Source: an uncultured Bacteroidales bacterium
Lineage (GTDB): Bacteria > Bacteroidota > Bacteroidia > Bacteroidales > WCHB1-69
Direction: 5' to 3'
DNA length: 23,355 bases
Assembly: GCA_946407715.1 (NCBI GenBank)
Contig: CAMJPH010000034.1
Span: 1-23,355, forward strand
The position numbers and the translations under genes are program-made. The notes below the pieces were generated by a model. The model was given only the letters and a program-made list of their open reading frames with translations. It did not search any database and was not told the origin of the DNA. Numbering within the stretch: the stretch's first letter is position 1; each line of letters starts with the position of its first letter. Shown in pieces: positions 15,245 to 23,306 of this stretch.

Positions 15245-16204
15245 GTGCGTGATTTAGAGACATATTTTGAATCGATTTTTCTGGGTCAGGAACCCAAAAA
15301 CTTATATGAGCCCATCTTATATACATTGATGCAGCCTGGCAAGCGCCTGCGACCGCAGCTGGTTCATATTGCTGCCGATATGTTTGACGGGAAGAGCGAG
15401 GATGTGGGTCTGGTAGCGTCCGCATACGAGATGCTGCACAATTTCACGCTGATACATGATGACATTATGGATAGGGCGGAAATACGCCGAGGCCGACCTA
15501 CTGTCCACAAGAAATGGAACACCAATGTTGCCATTCTCTCCGGCGATGCCTTGGTTGTGACAGCTTTGCTACAGATTCACAAATTGTCATGCAATCCCGA
15601 AATCATACTATCCGTGGCCAAACTTTTCGCCCAAGTCAGTATGGAAACCTGTAAAGGCCAGCAATACGACCTTGATTTTGAATCCGCAGATATGATTTCC
15701 ATTGACCAGTATCTGCAAATGATTCAGATGAAAACCGCCTCCATGTTTGCCGGTTGCCTTAAATCCGGCGGACTTGTCGCCAATGCCGATGCTGACAGCC
15801 TGCAAGCACTGTACGACCTCGGAATCCACCTCGGCATCGCCTTCCAATTAGCCGATGACCTTCTGGATGTATATGCCGATGCCGAAGTGTTCGGAAAAGC
15901 TGTCGGCAGCGATATTAAAGACAACAAGAAAACGTTTGTCTATCTGAAAGCGATGGAATTGTCAGACACGAAACAGGCACATCATCTCCGAACATTGTTT
16001 TCTACCACCAACATGGATGAATCAGTGAAATTTCGGGAGGTGAAGGCCATTTTTGATGCCGTAAACGTGAAAAAGGCCACCGAAGAGAAAATATCCCTAT
16101 ATATTGACAAATGTTTTGAAGACATTGAGCGCATCCATGTTGACGAAGAGAAAAAATCGCTCGTCAAATCACTTATCCAACAGCTAAAAAACCGTTCAAA
16201 ATAA
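15245..16204 (+). CDS. Polyprenyl (short-chain) diphosphate synthase
   Basis: The product is 319 aa from GTG 15245. The upstream TTG at 15212 is rejected because it overlaps the -7 box at 15215-15222, so a transcript would start after it; GTG leaves a leader of about 16 bases. It is a trans-prenyltransferase that condenses isopentenyl diphosphate with allylic diphosphates. The fingerprint is complete: GKRLRPQL, the first Asp-rich motif LIHDDIMD (Asp72, 73, 76), RRGRPTVHKKW, GQQYDLDFE and the second Asp-rich motif FQLADDLLDVY (Asp204, 205, 208), then GKAVGSDIKDNKKT. It resembles the 'polyprenyl synthetase family' enzyme of Bacteroides. Chain length (farnesyl or geranylgeranyl) cannot be read safely. 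Its stop codon abuts the mrdA ATG (TAAATG). Confidence 0.92.
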   Translation: MRDLETYFESIFLGQEPKNLYEPILYTLMQPGKRLRPQLVHIAADMFDGKSEDVGLVASAYEMLHNFTLIHDDIMDRAEIRRGRPTVHKKWNTNVAILSGDALVVTALLQIHKLSCNPEIILSVAKLFAQVSMETCKGQQYDLDFESADMISIDQYLQMIQMKTASMFAGCLKSGGLVANADADSLQALYDLGIHLGIAFQLADDLLDVYADAEVFGKAVGSDIKDNKKTFVYLKAMELSDTKQAHHLRTLFSTTNMDESVKFREVKAIFDAVNVKKATEEKISLYIDKCFEDIERIHVDEEKKSLVKSLIQQLKNRSK

Positions 16205-18013
16205 ATGGCACAGGATAACAACAATCGATATTATATCATCCTGGTTGCCCTGGGTCTTTTGTTGGGCTTCTATACGTTCAAACTGTTCTCATTGCAGGTG
16301 TTGAACAAGACCTACAAGCGTCAGGCCAATGAGAATGCCATCCGCGAAATCACTATACATCCGGCACGGGGTTTCATATACGACCGCAATGATTCGTTGC
16401 TCGTGTATAACGATGCAGCATACGATTTGATGGTGGTACCCAAGGAGTTACGTCAGTTTGACACGATGGAGTTATGCCGCGTGCTGGGATTGGAAATCGA
16501 AGATGTACGAAAAAAAATAGAAAAAGCCGCCAAATATTCCAACAGTGTGCCCTCTCTCTTCAAACAACAGATTTCCAAAGAAGATTACGGTTATTTGCAA
16601 GAAAAAATGTCGGAATTTCCAGGGTTTTTCGTCCAAAGCCGCACACTGCGCTCCTACCCCCAACCCATTGCCGCCCATATTTTGGGATATGTCAGTGAGG
16701 TTGACGAACAGGACATTGAAAATGACAGCTACTACAAAATGGGCGACTATATCGGGAAAAGCGGCATTGAGAAAGCATACGAGTCGGTGCTGCGAGGTGT
16801 GAAGGGAAAGCGCAAGGTGCTGGTGGATGTCCACAACCGTGAAATGGGTTCATACGCTGATGGGGCGGAAGACATTGTGGCCGTTCCCGGAACTTCCATT
16901 TGGAGTACGCTCGATATGCAGTTGCAGCGTTACGGGGAGGAGCTGATGTCCGGCAAACGCGGAGCCATTGTGGCCATCGAACCGAAAACCGGCGAAATCC
17001 TCTGTCTGATTTCCAGTCCCAACTACGATCCGAATTTGTTAGTAGGTACCGCTCGCCCGAAAAACTACGGCAACTTGATGTTGGATCCGGAAAAGCCGCT
17101 GTTCAACAGAGCGCTAATGGCCGCCTATCCACCAGGTTCCACGTTCAAGTTAGCCAACGGGCTCATTGCCTTACAGGATCATATCATCACGACATCTTCT
17201 GTCTATTCCTGTTCCGGCGGAGGTTACCATATTGGCAGCCACGTGGTTCACTGCCATAATTGCGGAGGGCTGAACATCTACACCGCAATCCAACGTTCCT
17301 GCAACACATTCTTCTGTCGCGCTTTCTACAATATCCTTTCCAACCGTACCAAATACAAAAACATTGACGAAGCTTACAGCGCATGGCGGGATTATATGAG
17401 TTCCATGGGTTTTTTGCAACTATTCAACACCGACCTGCCCTACGAATTGAAAGGCCGTATTCCCACCGCTGAAGATTTCGATAAGAAATACAACAACAGT
17501 TGGAACGGAAACACGGTGGTTTCCATGGGTATAGGACAGGGTGAGGCGGCAGTCACTCCGTTGCAAATGGCCAACATGCTGGCAGTCATCGCCAACAAGG
17601 GGTACTATATACGTCCGCATGTTGTAAGGGCCATCGGCCGGAAAGACAGTCTTAACACCCAGTTTAGCGAAAGGATTAATTCCAAAATCGAGCCGAGGCA
17701 TTTTGAAACGGTGCTGCAGGGCATGAAACAGGTGGTGACTGCCGGCACAGGGCGTGGCGCAGCCATTCCCGGCATAGAGGTGGCCGGCAAAACTGGTACG
17801 GCCCAGAACCCGCATGGCCGCGACCACTCCGTCTTCGCCCTCATCGCCCCCGCCAACGACCCTCAAATCGTCATCTTCTGCCTTGTGGAAAACGGCGGCT
17901 TCGGTGCCACGGTAGCCTGCCCCATCGCCAGCCTCATGGCCGAATACTACCTTAACCGCAAAGTCGAACGCACCGATCTTGAAAAAAGAATGAAAGAACT
18001 AACCATCAAGTAA
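16205..18013 (+). CDS. mrdA: Penicillin-binding protein 2 (elongation transpeptidase)
   Basis: The product is 602 aa. This class B PBP cross-links peptidoglycan with RodA during cell elongation. An N-terminal TM helix (about 8-28) is followed by the pedestal with HPARGFIYDRN and then the transpeptidase domain. Catalytic motifs are SxxK at Ser312-Lys315 (GSTFKLA), SxN at Ser365-Asn367 (SCN) and KTG at 529-531 (GKTGTAQ). A Cys/His cluster at 336-353 (C-x5-H, then HCHNC) lies in the region where E. coli PBP2 has a zinc site; metal binding here is inference. It starts immediately after the prenyl synthase and ends 3 bases before rodA, the usual gene order for this pair. Confidence 0.96.
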   Translation: MAQDNNNRYYIILVALGLLLGFYTFKLFSLQVLNKTYKRQANENAIREITIHPARGFIYDRNDSLLVYNDAAYDLMVVPKELRQFDTMELCRVLGLEIEDVRKKIEKAAKYSNSVPSLFKQQISKEDYGYLQEKMSEFPGFFVQSRTLRSYPQPIAAHILGYVSEVDEQDIENDSYYKMGDYIGKSGIEKAYESVLRGVKGKRKVLVDVHNREMGSYADGAEDIVAVPGTSIWSTLDMQLQRYGEELMSGKRGAIVAIEPKTGEILCLISSPNYDPNLLVGTARPKNYGNLMLDPEKPLFNRALMAAYPPGSTFKLANGLIALQDHIITTSSVYSCSGGGYHIGSHVVHCHNCGGLNIYTAIQRSCNTFFCRAFYNILSNRTKYKNIDEAYSAWRDYMSSMGFLQLFNTDLPYELKGRIPTAEDFDKKYNNSWNGNTVVSMGIGQGEAAVTPLQMANMLAVIANKGYYIRPHVVRAIGRKDSLNTQFSERINSKIEPRHFETVLQGMKQVVTAGTGRGAAIPGIEVAGKTGTAQNPHGRDHSVFALIAPANDPQIVIFCLVENGGFGATVACPIASLMAEYYLNRKVERTDLEKRMKELTIK

Positions 18014-18016
18014 GCC

Positions 18017-19273
18017 ATGCCAAAACTGGATCCATACAACAAGATGTCAAAGGGCTTCGATGTCCGGCTGATATGTTACTATCTCGCGTTAGTCATCATC
18101 GGTTGGATTACCATATACTCCACTTGTTACATTCCGGACGGCTCAACGCCTATCTTCGACTTCGGCCAACCCTACAGCAAACAGATGATCTGGATAGGGA
18201 CTTCTATTGTGTTAGCAACCATTATTTTGTTGATAGACAGTGGAATAATACAGCATTACGCTTATTTCTTCTATTTGTTCTGTTTACTCTTGATGATTCT
18301 CGTCATATTCATCGGGGCAGAAATCAACGGGGCAAAATCGTGGATTAAAATCGGAAGTTTCAGCTTGCAACCCACCGAGTTCATGAAAGCGGCCACAGCT
18401 TTGGCTTTGGCAAAATTCATGCAGGAAGGCAAAACCGCAAACGAACGCCGCTATGTATGGCTTGTGCAAATCGCACTTATCACCATACCCATTTTCGTGG
18501 CATTGCTCCAACACGATGCTGGTTCGGCATTGGTGTTTTTCTCGTTTATCATACTCTTTTACCGCGAAGGACTTAGCGCCGAGTTTTTGGTACTCGGTAT
18601 CATCGCCGCTGTTTTGGCTTACATCTCATTAAAATTCAACGAATTATATTCTATCGCTTTGATTACGGTAGTGTTCATTATCTTCATGTTTATCAACCGT
18701 ACTGAGAAAAAAAAGATCCGACGCAATGTCATTGTCTATCTGGCAAGCATCGTGTTCGTGTTCTCCGTCTATTTCCTGTACGACCACGGACTTGAACCTC
18801 ACCAAAAATCACGTATTGACACCATATTAGGTAAAACTTCTGACCCTCTCGGTGCCGATTTTAACCTCAACCAGTCGAAAATTGCCATCGGATCGGGCGG
18901 TTTCTTCGGCAAAGGCTATCTTCACGGCACGCAGACAAAACTCAATTTCGTGCCGGAACAAAGCACTGATTTCATTTTCTGTGCCATCGGTGAGGAATGG
19001 GGTTTCTTCGGCACCTTAGTGGTGTTTGGACTCTTTGGCGCCCTCATCTTCAGAATCCTGAAATTATCTGAGAAACAGCGAAATCCGTTTGTCCGATACT
19101 ACGGCTACGGCATTGCTGGCGTTTTCGCGTTCCACTTTTTCATCAACATCGGTATGACCATCGGCGTGTTGCCCATCATTGGAATCCCGCTACCTTTCAT
19201 CAGCTATGGCGGATCCTCACTTTGGGCCTTCACCATGATGCTGTTTTGCTTTATTAAACTGAACGATAATTAA
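18017..19273 (+). CDS. rodA: RodA, SEDS peptidoglycan glycosyltransferase
   Basis: The product is 418 aa with about ten TM helices. It polymerises lipid II into glycan strands and works as a complex with PBP2, its upstream neighbour. Signatures are FSLQPTEFMK (Glu121), QHDAGSALVFF (165-175), NQSKIAIGSGGFFGKGYLHGT and FVPEQSTDFIF. Asp318 in the last is the position of the catalytic Asp of E. coli RodA (Asp262). The C-terminus has IPLPFISYGGSSLW, a diagnostic SEDS element. The length is normal for Bacteroidota. A 3-base gap to mrdA indicates coupling. No terminator follows; instead a 136-base spacer with a 7-bp repeat tract precedes the kinase/RapZ gene. Confidence 0.96.
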   Translation: MPKLDPYNKMSKGFDVRLICYYLALVIIGWITIYSTCYIPDGSTPIFDFGQPYSKQMIWIGTSIVLATIILLIDSGIIQHYAYFFYLFCLLLMILVIFIGAEINGAKSWIKIGSFSLQPTEFMKAATALALAKFMQEGKTANERRYVWLVQIALITIPIFVALLQHDAGSALVFFSFIILFYREGLSAEFLVLGIIAAVLAYISLKFNELYSIALITVVFIIFMFINRTEKKKIRRNVIVYLASIVFVFSVYFLYDHGLEPHQKSRIDTILGKTSDPLGADFNLNQSKIAIGSGGFFGKGYLHGTQTKLNFVPEQSTDFIFCAIGEEWGFFGTLVVFGLFGALIFRILKLSEKQRNPFVRYYGYGIAGVFAFHFFINIGMTIGVLPIIGIPLPFISYGGSSLWAFTMMLFCFIKLNDN

Positions 19274-19340
19274 GACGTGAGACGTATGACGTGAGATGTG
19301 AGAATTTAGAATGATGAGATGAGCAGATGATAAGATGATA
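19274..19340. repeat. 7-bp tandem repeat tract downstream of rodA
   Basis: GACGTGA, GACGTAT, GACGTGA, GATGTGA run from 19274 to 19301. More degenerate purine-rich units (GAATTTA, GAATGAT, GAGATGA) continue to about 19340. The rest of the spacer to 19409 holds CACTGCTCACTATTCAC and two CAATAACCAATAAC-like units, with no promoter box. Confidence 0.65.
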
Positions 19341-19409
19341 ATAAAATCTGTAATACCCCAGTTCACTGCTCACTATTCACAAGCTTCAATAACCAATAAC
19401 CATTCCAAA

Positions 19410-20825
19410 ATGGACATATTAACCCCAATGGCAACGGCGTACGCCGGAAAAAATCCCGTTTCCTGTGTTCCTTTGGCTCAGTCGGGATCACATAGACGTT
19501 ATTACCGCTTCACATTTGATGACAACAGTACCTTAATCGGCGCATACAATGATGATGTTGCGGAGAATCGTGCTTTTTTTGAATACACTCGATTTTTCGC
19601 GTCGCAGCATCTGAATGTCCCTACTCTGCTGACTGTTCATGAAGATCAAAAACACTATTTGCTGAACGATTTGAGCACACAAACCTTATATGACAAATTG
19701 TGTGTGACAAGAAAGGAAAATGGTGATTTTCAAGAGGTTATAGACTACTACAAGAAGGTAGTCGCGGCCCTGCCTAAGTTCCAAATGACGGCAAAGAAAG
19801 GACTCGACATGTCTGTGGCCTACCCACGTGCCGCTTTCGACCGCCAATCCATGCAATGGGATCTCAACTATTTCAAGTACTACTACCTGAAAATGATGTA
19901 CGTTCCCTTCAACGAGCAGTTATTGGAGGATGATTATCAACGGTTTATGGATTATCTGCTCAACGTTGATGATGACTACTTCCTCTATCGGGATTTTCAG
20001 TCGAGGAACATCATGGTGTATCAAGATGAGGTCTGGTTTATTGATTATCAGGGGGGTAGAAAAGGGGCGTTGCAATATGACATTGCCTCTTTGCTGTATG
20101 ATGCCAAGGCGGATCTTTCCCCCGAAATCCGGCAGGAATTGTTGGAATGCTATATGGATAATCTGGCACAATACATCCCTGTTGACCGCAAGCAGTTCAC
20201 GACCTATTTTAACGCTTTTTCACTCATCCGCATCATGCAGGCGATGGGGGCTTACGGTTATCGTGGCTATTTCGAACGGAAAGCACATTTCCTGCAGAGC
20301 GTGCCGTATGCCATCCGCAATATGCGTTATCTTTTGTCGCAGAATGCTTTACCGGACAACCTTCCCGAACTACGCAAAGTGCTGCAAACCATAGTGGACA
20401 ATTATGCGGAGCCGGTTAAGGAAAATGCTGATATACTGACTGTTACAGTACAAAGTTTTTCATTTAAGAAAGGGATTCCCGAGGACAAATCCGGCAACGG
20501 CGGTGGTTTCGTGTTCGACTGCCGTGCTCTGCCCAATCCGGGTCGTGAGAAACGGTATGCTACTTTCACAGGCAAAGACGACTGTGTGATTGCTTATCTG
20601 CAACAATATAAGGAGGTTGAAACTTTTGAGAATCACGTATGTGCGTTGGTGGATATGTCGGTGGACAACTATCTGGAGCGCAAATTCACGCATTTGACCG
20701 TCAATTTCGGATGCACTGGCGGCCAGCACCGTTCTGTCTATTTCACTGAGCAGACTGCTGCCCATTTGCGGGAAAAATATCCGCAGATAGTAGTGGAGGT
20801 GCGGCATAGGGAGAATCCTACTTAG
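19410..20825 (+). CDS. Fusion of an AmgK-like sugar kinase with a RapZ C-terminal domain
   Basis: The product is 471 aa. ATG 19410 is chosen; the longer frame to 19335 translates the repeat spacer. Residues about 1-310 are an aminoglycoside-phosphotransferase/choline-kinase fold: GSHRRYYR near the N-terminus, LLNDL (84-88), catalytic loop YRDFQSRNIM (Asp195, Asn200) and metal-binding IDYQGG (Asp212), followed by DIASLLYD. This resembles AmgK/MurK kinases that phosphorylate MurNAc or GlcNAc at C1 in wall recycling. Residues about 341-470 are a RapZ C-terminal domain (SFSFKKGIP, FDCRALPNP, FGCTGGQHRSVYF, VRHREN). In E. coli this domain senses glucosamine-6-phosphate and controls GlmS. Here PNPG replaces the PNPH of E. 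coli. No Walker A motif (the RapZ N-domain) is present. No MurU-like nucleotidyltransferase follows. Function is inferred. Confidence 0.88.
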   Translation: MDILTPMATAYAGKNPVSCVPLAQSGSHRRYYRFTFDDNSTLIGAYNDDVAENRAFFEYTRFFASQHLNVPTLLTVHEDQKHYLLNDLSTQTLYDKLCVTRKENGDFQEVIDYYKKVVAALPKFQMTAKKGLDMSVAYPRAAFDRQSMQWDLNYFKYYYLKMMYVPFNEQLLEDDYQRFMDYLLNVDDDYFLYRDFQSRNIMVYQDEVWFIDYQGGRKGALQYDIASLLYDAKADLSPEIRQELLECYMDNLAQYIPVDRKQFTTYFNAFSLIRIMQAMGAYGYRGYFERKAHFLQSVPYAIRNMRYLLSQNALPDNLPELRKVLQTIVDNYAEPVKENADILTVTVQSFSFKKGIPEDKSGNGGGFVFDCRALPNPGREKRYATFTGKDDCVIAYLQQYKEVETFENHVCALVDMSVDNYLERKFTHLTVNFGCTGGQHRSVYFTEQTAAHLREKYPQIVVEVRHRENPT

Positions 20826-20883
20826 GGTCTTGTAATAAGGGTTTCCCGGTCACTGAAGAGAAAGGCGACTTTTTTGTATCAGT

Positions 20884-20921
20884 AAAAAACAACAGCGGGC
20901 GATTCATTTGAAACGCCCGCT
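20884..20921 (-). terminator. Terminator of the OmpA/TPR lipoprotein gene
   Basis: AGCGGGCG (20894-20901) pairs perfectly with CGCCCGCT (20914-20921) around a 12-base loop. On the minus strand it runs into GTTG and six T (complement of 20884-20889). It sits between convergent genes; on the plus strand the following bases (TGTAATATAATT) are a weaker U-tract. Confidence 0.85.
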
Positions 20922-20945
20922 TGTAATATAATTAAGGTGAGGTTT

Positions 20946-22772
20946 TTATTTAACTAATTGTTTGAAACGGTCAGAGTGGCGGTAGCGTTTGAACTCGGCG
21001 TCGCGTTTGGCCGTTTTCTTATAGGAAGGTTCCAGATTGATGGCTGTTGTAAGGTTGCTATAGACACCTTCCTCGTTTTTCATACGGGCGGAGAGTACAG
21101 CCTTCAGATAGGCAGTCTTGGCATCCACATCGTCAATGCAATCGAGAGTGGCTTTTGCGGCATTATAGTCTTTTTGCAGCAGTTGTACCAGTGCGGTGTT
21201 GTAGTCGCAGCTACGGTTGCCCATCAGTTGGATGGCTCTGGAATAATCACCGTTCAAGATGCTGAGTGCGCCGGTGTTGTAGTTTTGGTTCACTGGCTGA
21301 ACGGAGGCGTTCGCCGAAGCTTCGAAATTGGCTTTTGCGGCAGCCAAATCACCACTCAAATAGTCAGCGATTGCCATGTTGTTGAGGATGATGCCGTTAT
21401 CTGGGGACAGGGCGGCTGCTTTTTGCAAATAATTCAAAGCCTCTTCCAAACTTGACTCGTTGCCGTTTTGGTAATATTCGTTGAGTTTCATGGCACCGAG
21501 GTTGTTGTAAGCTCGCCAGTCATTCTCGGTCTTCTTGTTGTTAATCAATGCTTTGTAGATGTTTTCTTTCACGCTGTTATCCGTGGAGACAGAGGCGGCG
21601 TAGAGGCGTTCGTTAACCGAGAATTTGTCAGGGTCGGACTGCACAAAATGGATGAGGTCAGCATCAGTGTAAGTGTCATGTTTTTTGCAGACCATTTGGA
21701 TTTCGGCGCGGCGCAGCGGAGGCAGAATGACATCCGCGATTTCAGGATAGATGTCCGTCATCTCACGGATTTTCTGTTCACGCATGTCATTGTTGGATTG
21801 AGAACGCACCACATTGAGAATCTGGTTCTTTTGTGCAATGTTTGATTTTTCGATAGCAATTTCAAAACCATCCCAGTCTTCTCCTTTTGCGTTGTTGACA
21901 AATTGGAAGATAGGCTTCTGTAAATTATTCATTTTGATGTTATTACGCTTTGCATAATCTTTCAAGTAAGCGTTGAACTTGTCATTGAACCAATTCTTAC
22001 CAACTTGGAAACGCCGTTCGGAAAGCCCCTGGTTATTGGTTTCCTCGCCTTCGGGGGAGGCCCAGCCGGAAATCACCACGCGGTCAATGATGTAGTCGTT
22101 GTTCATGAAATCCAAGAATGCCGCGATGGAATCTTTGGCAGCTTTGGTTTTGTTGTTAGGGTTGTTCCAGTTCATGACCGAGCTGTTCAGGTCGAAATAA
22201 AGGGTGGCTGTTCTACCGATGAATTCCGCTTTATAGTTGTGAGGGGCGAGCAGGAACGCCGTGCCGTTGTCGGCGTTGTCTGTCAGCCGAGGGTTTAGTT
22301 TTGCACGGGACGAGGTGTTGCTGATGCCTTCACCGATGTTACGGTCGCCGAAGTCGTGCGATTTCTTCTTCAGATTGGCGACCGCACCAACCACGATATC
22401 GGCGGTCTCGTAGTTTTCGTCAAATTTGAAAGTGCCGCTCTGAGAGAACGTTCCGCCTGTCTTATAAGGAATAACGGTGCCATCTCCTTTTGCTTTTTCC
22501 CCTTTTACTTTTATGGTGGCGAAAGGAGGGTTAATTTTCTGACCGTCAACAGATAACGATGGGGTAAATGTCATCGTGGCCTTTTTCTTCATATACTTGG
22601 GCGGGAAAACGCCCTTGATGGTGTAGGCAACTTCACCGCCCTTGTTTTCCAAATCGGAATTGTCAAGTGTCACCGTTACTTCCGGATATTTTTTGACCAT
22701 TTTCCCAAGTCCGCAACTGCCTAACATGAGGACAGCCGTCATGACCATACTCAATGCAACTAATTTTCTCAT
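20946..22772 (-). CDS. OmpA-like lipoprotein with C-terminal TPR repeats
   Basis: The product is 608 aa. A lipoprotein signal peptide has lipobox LGSC with Cys20. Residues about 30-160 are a beta-rich domain. An OmpA-like peptidoglycan-associated core follows at about 190-260 (LYFDLNSSVMNW, then VVISGWASPEGEETNNQGLSERR). The canonical motif is partly changed, with GWASPEG in place of GHTD. From about 415 to 600 are TPR-like helical repeats, e.g. NDWRAYNNLGAMKLNEYY, ALNYLQKAAALSPDN, NMAIADYLSGDLAAAKANFEAS and NYNTGALSILNGDYSRAI. It probably tethers the outer membrane to peptidoglycan or acts as a scaffold. It has its own promoter and terminator and converges on the kinase/RapZ gene. I do not recognise a named gene. 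Confidence 0.85.
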   Translation of the reverse strand: MRKLVALSMVMTAVLMLGSCGLGKMVKKYPEVTVTLDNSDLENKGGEVAYTIKGVFPPKYMKKKATMTFTPSLSVDGQKINPPFATIKVKGEKAKGDGTVIPYKTGGTFSQSGTFKFDENYETADIVVGAVANLKKKSHDFGDRNIGEGISNTSSRAKLNPRLTDNADNGTAFLLAPHNYKAEFIGRTATLYFDLNSSVMNWNNPNNKTKAAKDSIAAFLDFMNNDYIIDRVVISGWASPEGEETNNQGLSERRFQVGKNWFNDKFNAYLKDYAKRNNIKMNNLQKPIFQFVNNAKGEDWDGFEIAIEKSNIAQKNQILNVVRSQSNNDMREQKIREMTDIYPEIADVILPPLRRAEIQMVCKKHDTYTDADLIHFVQSDPDKFSVNERLYAASVSTDNSVKENIYKALINNKKTENDWRAYNNLGAMKLNEYYQNGNESSLEEALNYLQKAAALSPDNGIILNNMAIADYLSGDLAAAKANFEASANASVQPVNQNYNTGALSILNGDYSRAIQLMGNRSCDYNTALVQLLQKDYNAAKATLDCIDDVDAKTAYLKAVLSARMKNEEGVYSNLTTAINLEPSYKKTAKRDAEFKRYRHSDRFKQLVK

Positions 22773-22811
22773 AGGTTATTAAGGTTTTTTATTGAATTTT
22801 CTAAAACGGCG

Positions 22812-22819
22812 CAAAGATA
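22812..22819 (-). promoter_or_regulatory. -7 promoter box of the OmpA/TPR lipoprotein gene
   Basis: On the minus strand it reads TATCTTTG inside TGTGTATCTTTGC, 39 bases upstream of the ATG. Confidence 0.6.
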
Positions 22820-23102
22820 CACATTTTTTTATTGGTTATGGGTTTATTGAATGGGACACCATAACATTAATTTGTCCAGTAAGTATAAAGGCTGAATGGC
22901 ATTCCATCAAAATAGTTTGTTTGCTGCAGATTTTCTTGAATATCCGCAATAGCACAGTGGATATTATAAATATTTGTCGGTTATGATTCAGCGTTATTGT
23001 CCATTAACAAACCAATTTGAGCTTCTCTATGTTTTTGATTTCCTCCGTATGCTTTGGGAAGGGGAACAGTTATAGAGACGCAAAACCTCACGTCTTACAA
23101 CA
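22820..23102. other. AT-rich gene-poor spacer
   Basis: No convincing intact gene is seen. On the minus strand one frame stays open from 23091 to 22984, hits TAA (22983-22981), then is open again to about 22870 with ordinary-looking peptide content (e.g. AYGGNQKHREAQIG and NIYNIHCAIADIQE). It could be a decayed gene remnant, but I recognise no family. A 64-codon plus-strand frame (22792-22986) overlaps the minus-strand promoter and has no family resemblance. Confidence 0.4.
23072..23098. repeat. Diverged copy of the GAGACGC palindromic element
   Basis: TAGAGACGCAAAA (23073-23085) is identical to 13 bases of the palindrome at 6084-6111. The right arm has drifted to CCTCACGTCTTAC, leaving AGACG...CGTCT as the paired core. 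Confidence 0.6.
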
Positions 23103-23141
23103 AGGAAACGGGCACTGGCCAAACGCAGGTGCCCGTTTCCT
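23103..23141 (-). terminator. Strong hairpin downstream of the T9SS gene remnant
   Basis: A 13-bp perfect stem (AGGAAACGGGCAC with GTGCCCGTTTCCT) has a 13-base loop. It starts 33 bases after the stop of the truncated T9SS gene. The minus-strand flank TTGTTGTAAG is only a weak U-tract. Confidence 0.65.
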
Positions 23142-23174
23142 AATATACGTGCAGGTACGTGCGATACGCGGAGA

Positions 23175-23306
23175 TCACCGTTTCACGACCTTCCGCACGG
23201 CCACCACATTCCCGTCCGCCACGGCCTTGAGGAGATAGACACCAGGAGAGAAACGGGAGAGATCGATTTGGGTTTGTACGGAAGAACCGTGCGTATCCGC
23301 CTGTAG
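23175..23306 (-). pseudogene. 3' remnant of a T9SS-secreted protein gene
   Basis: On the minus strand the frame ends with a typical type A T9SS sorting-domain tail: DLSRFSPGVYLLKAV, then NVVAVRKVVKR and TGA (23177-23175). The frame is stopped upstream by TGA at 23324-23322, so no more than 49 codons are open and there is no start. The junction near 23300-23308 coincides with a sequence that looks like an insertion-sequence end, so the gene was probably split by insertion. The rest of the gene, if it remains, would lie beyond the window. Its catalytic or binding domain is not visible. Confidence 0.7.

Noticed and set aside
19274..19409. CRISPR-like array after rodA
   Set aside because: The units are 7 bp, directly adjacent and degenerate, with no spacers of defined length and no cas genes.
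22792..22986. 64-codon plus-strand frame upstream of the lipoprotein gene
   Set aside because: It covers the minus-strand -7 box and has no recognisable motif.
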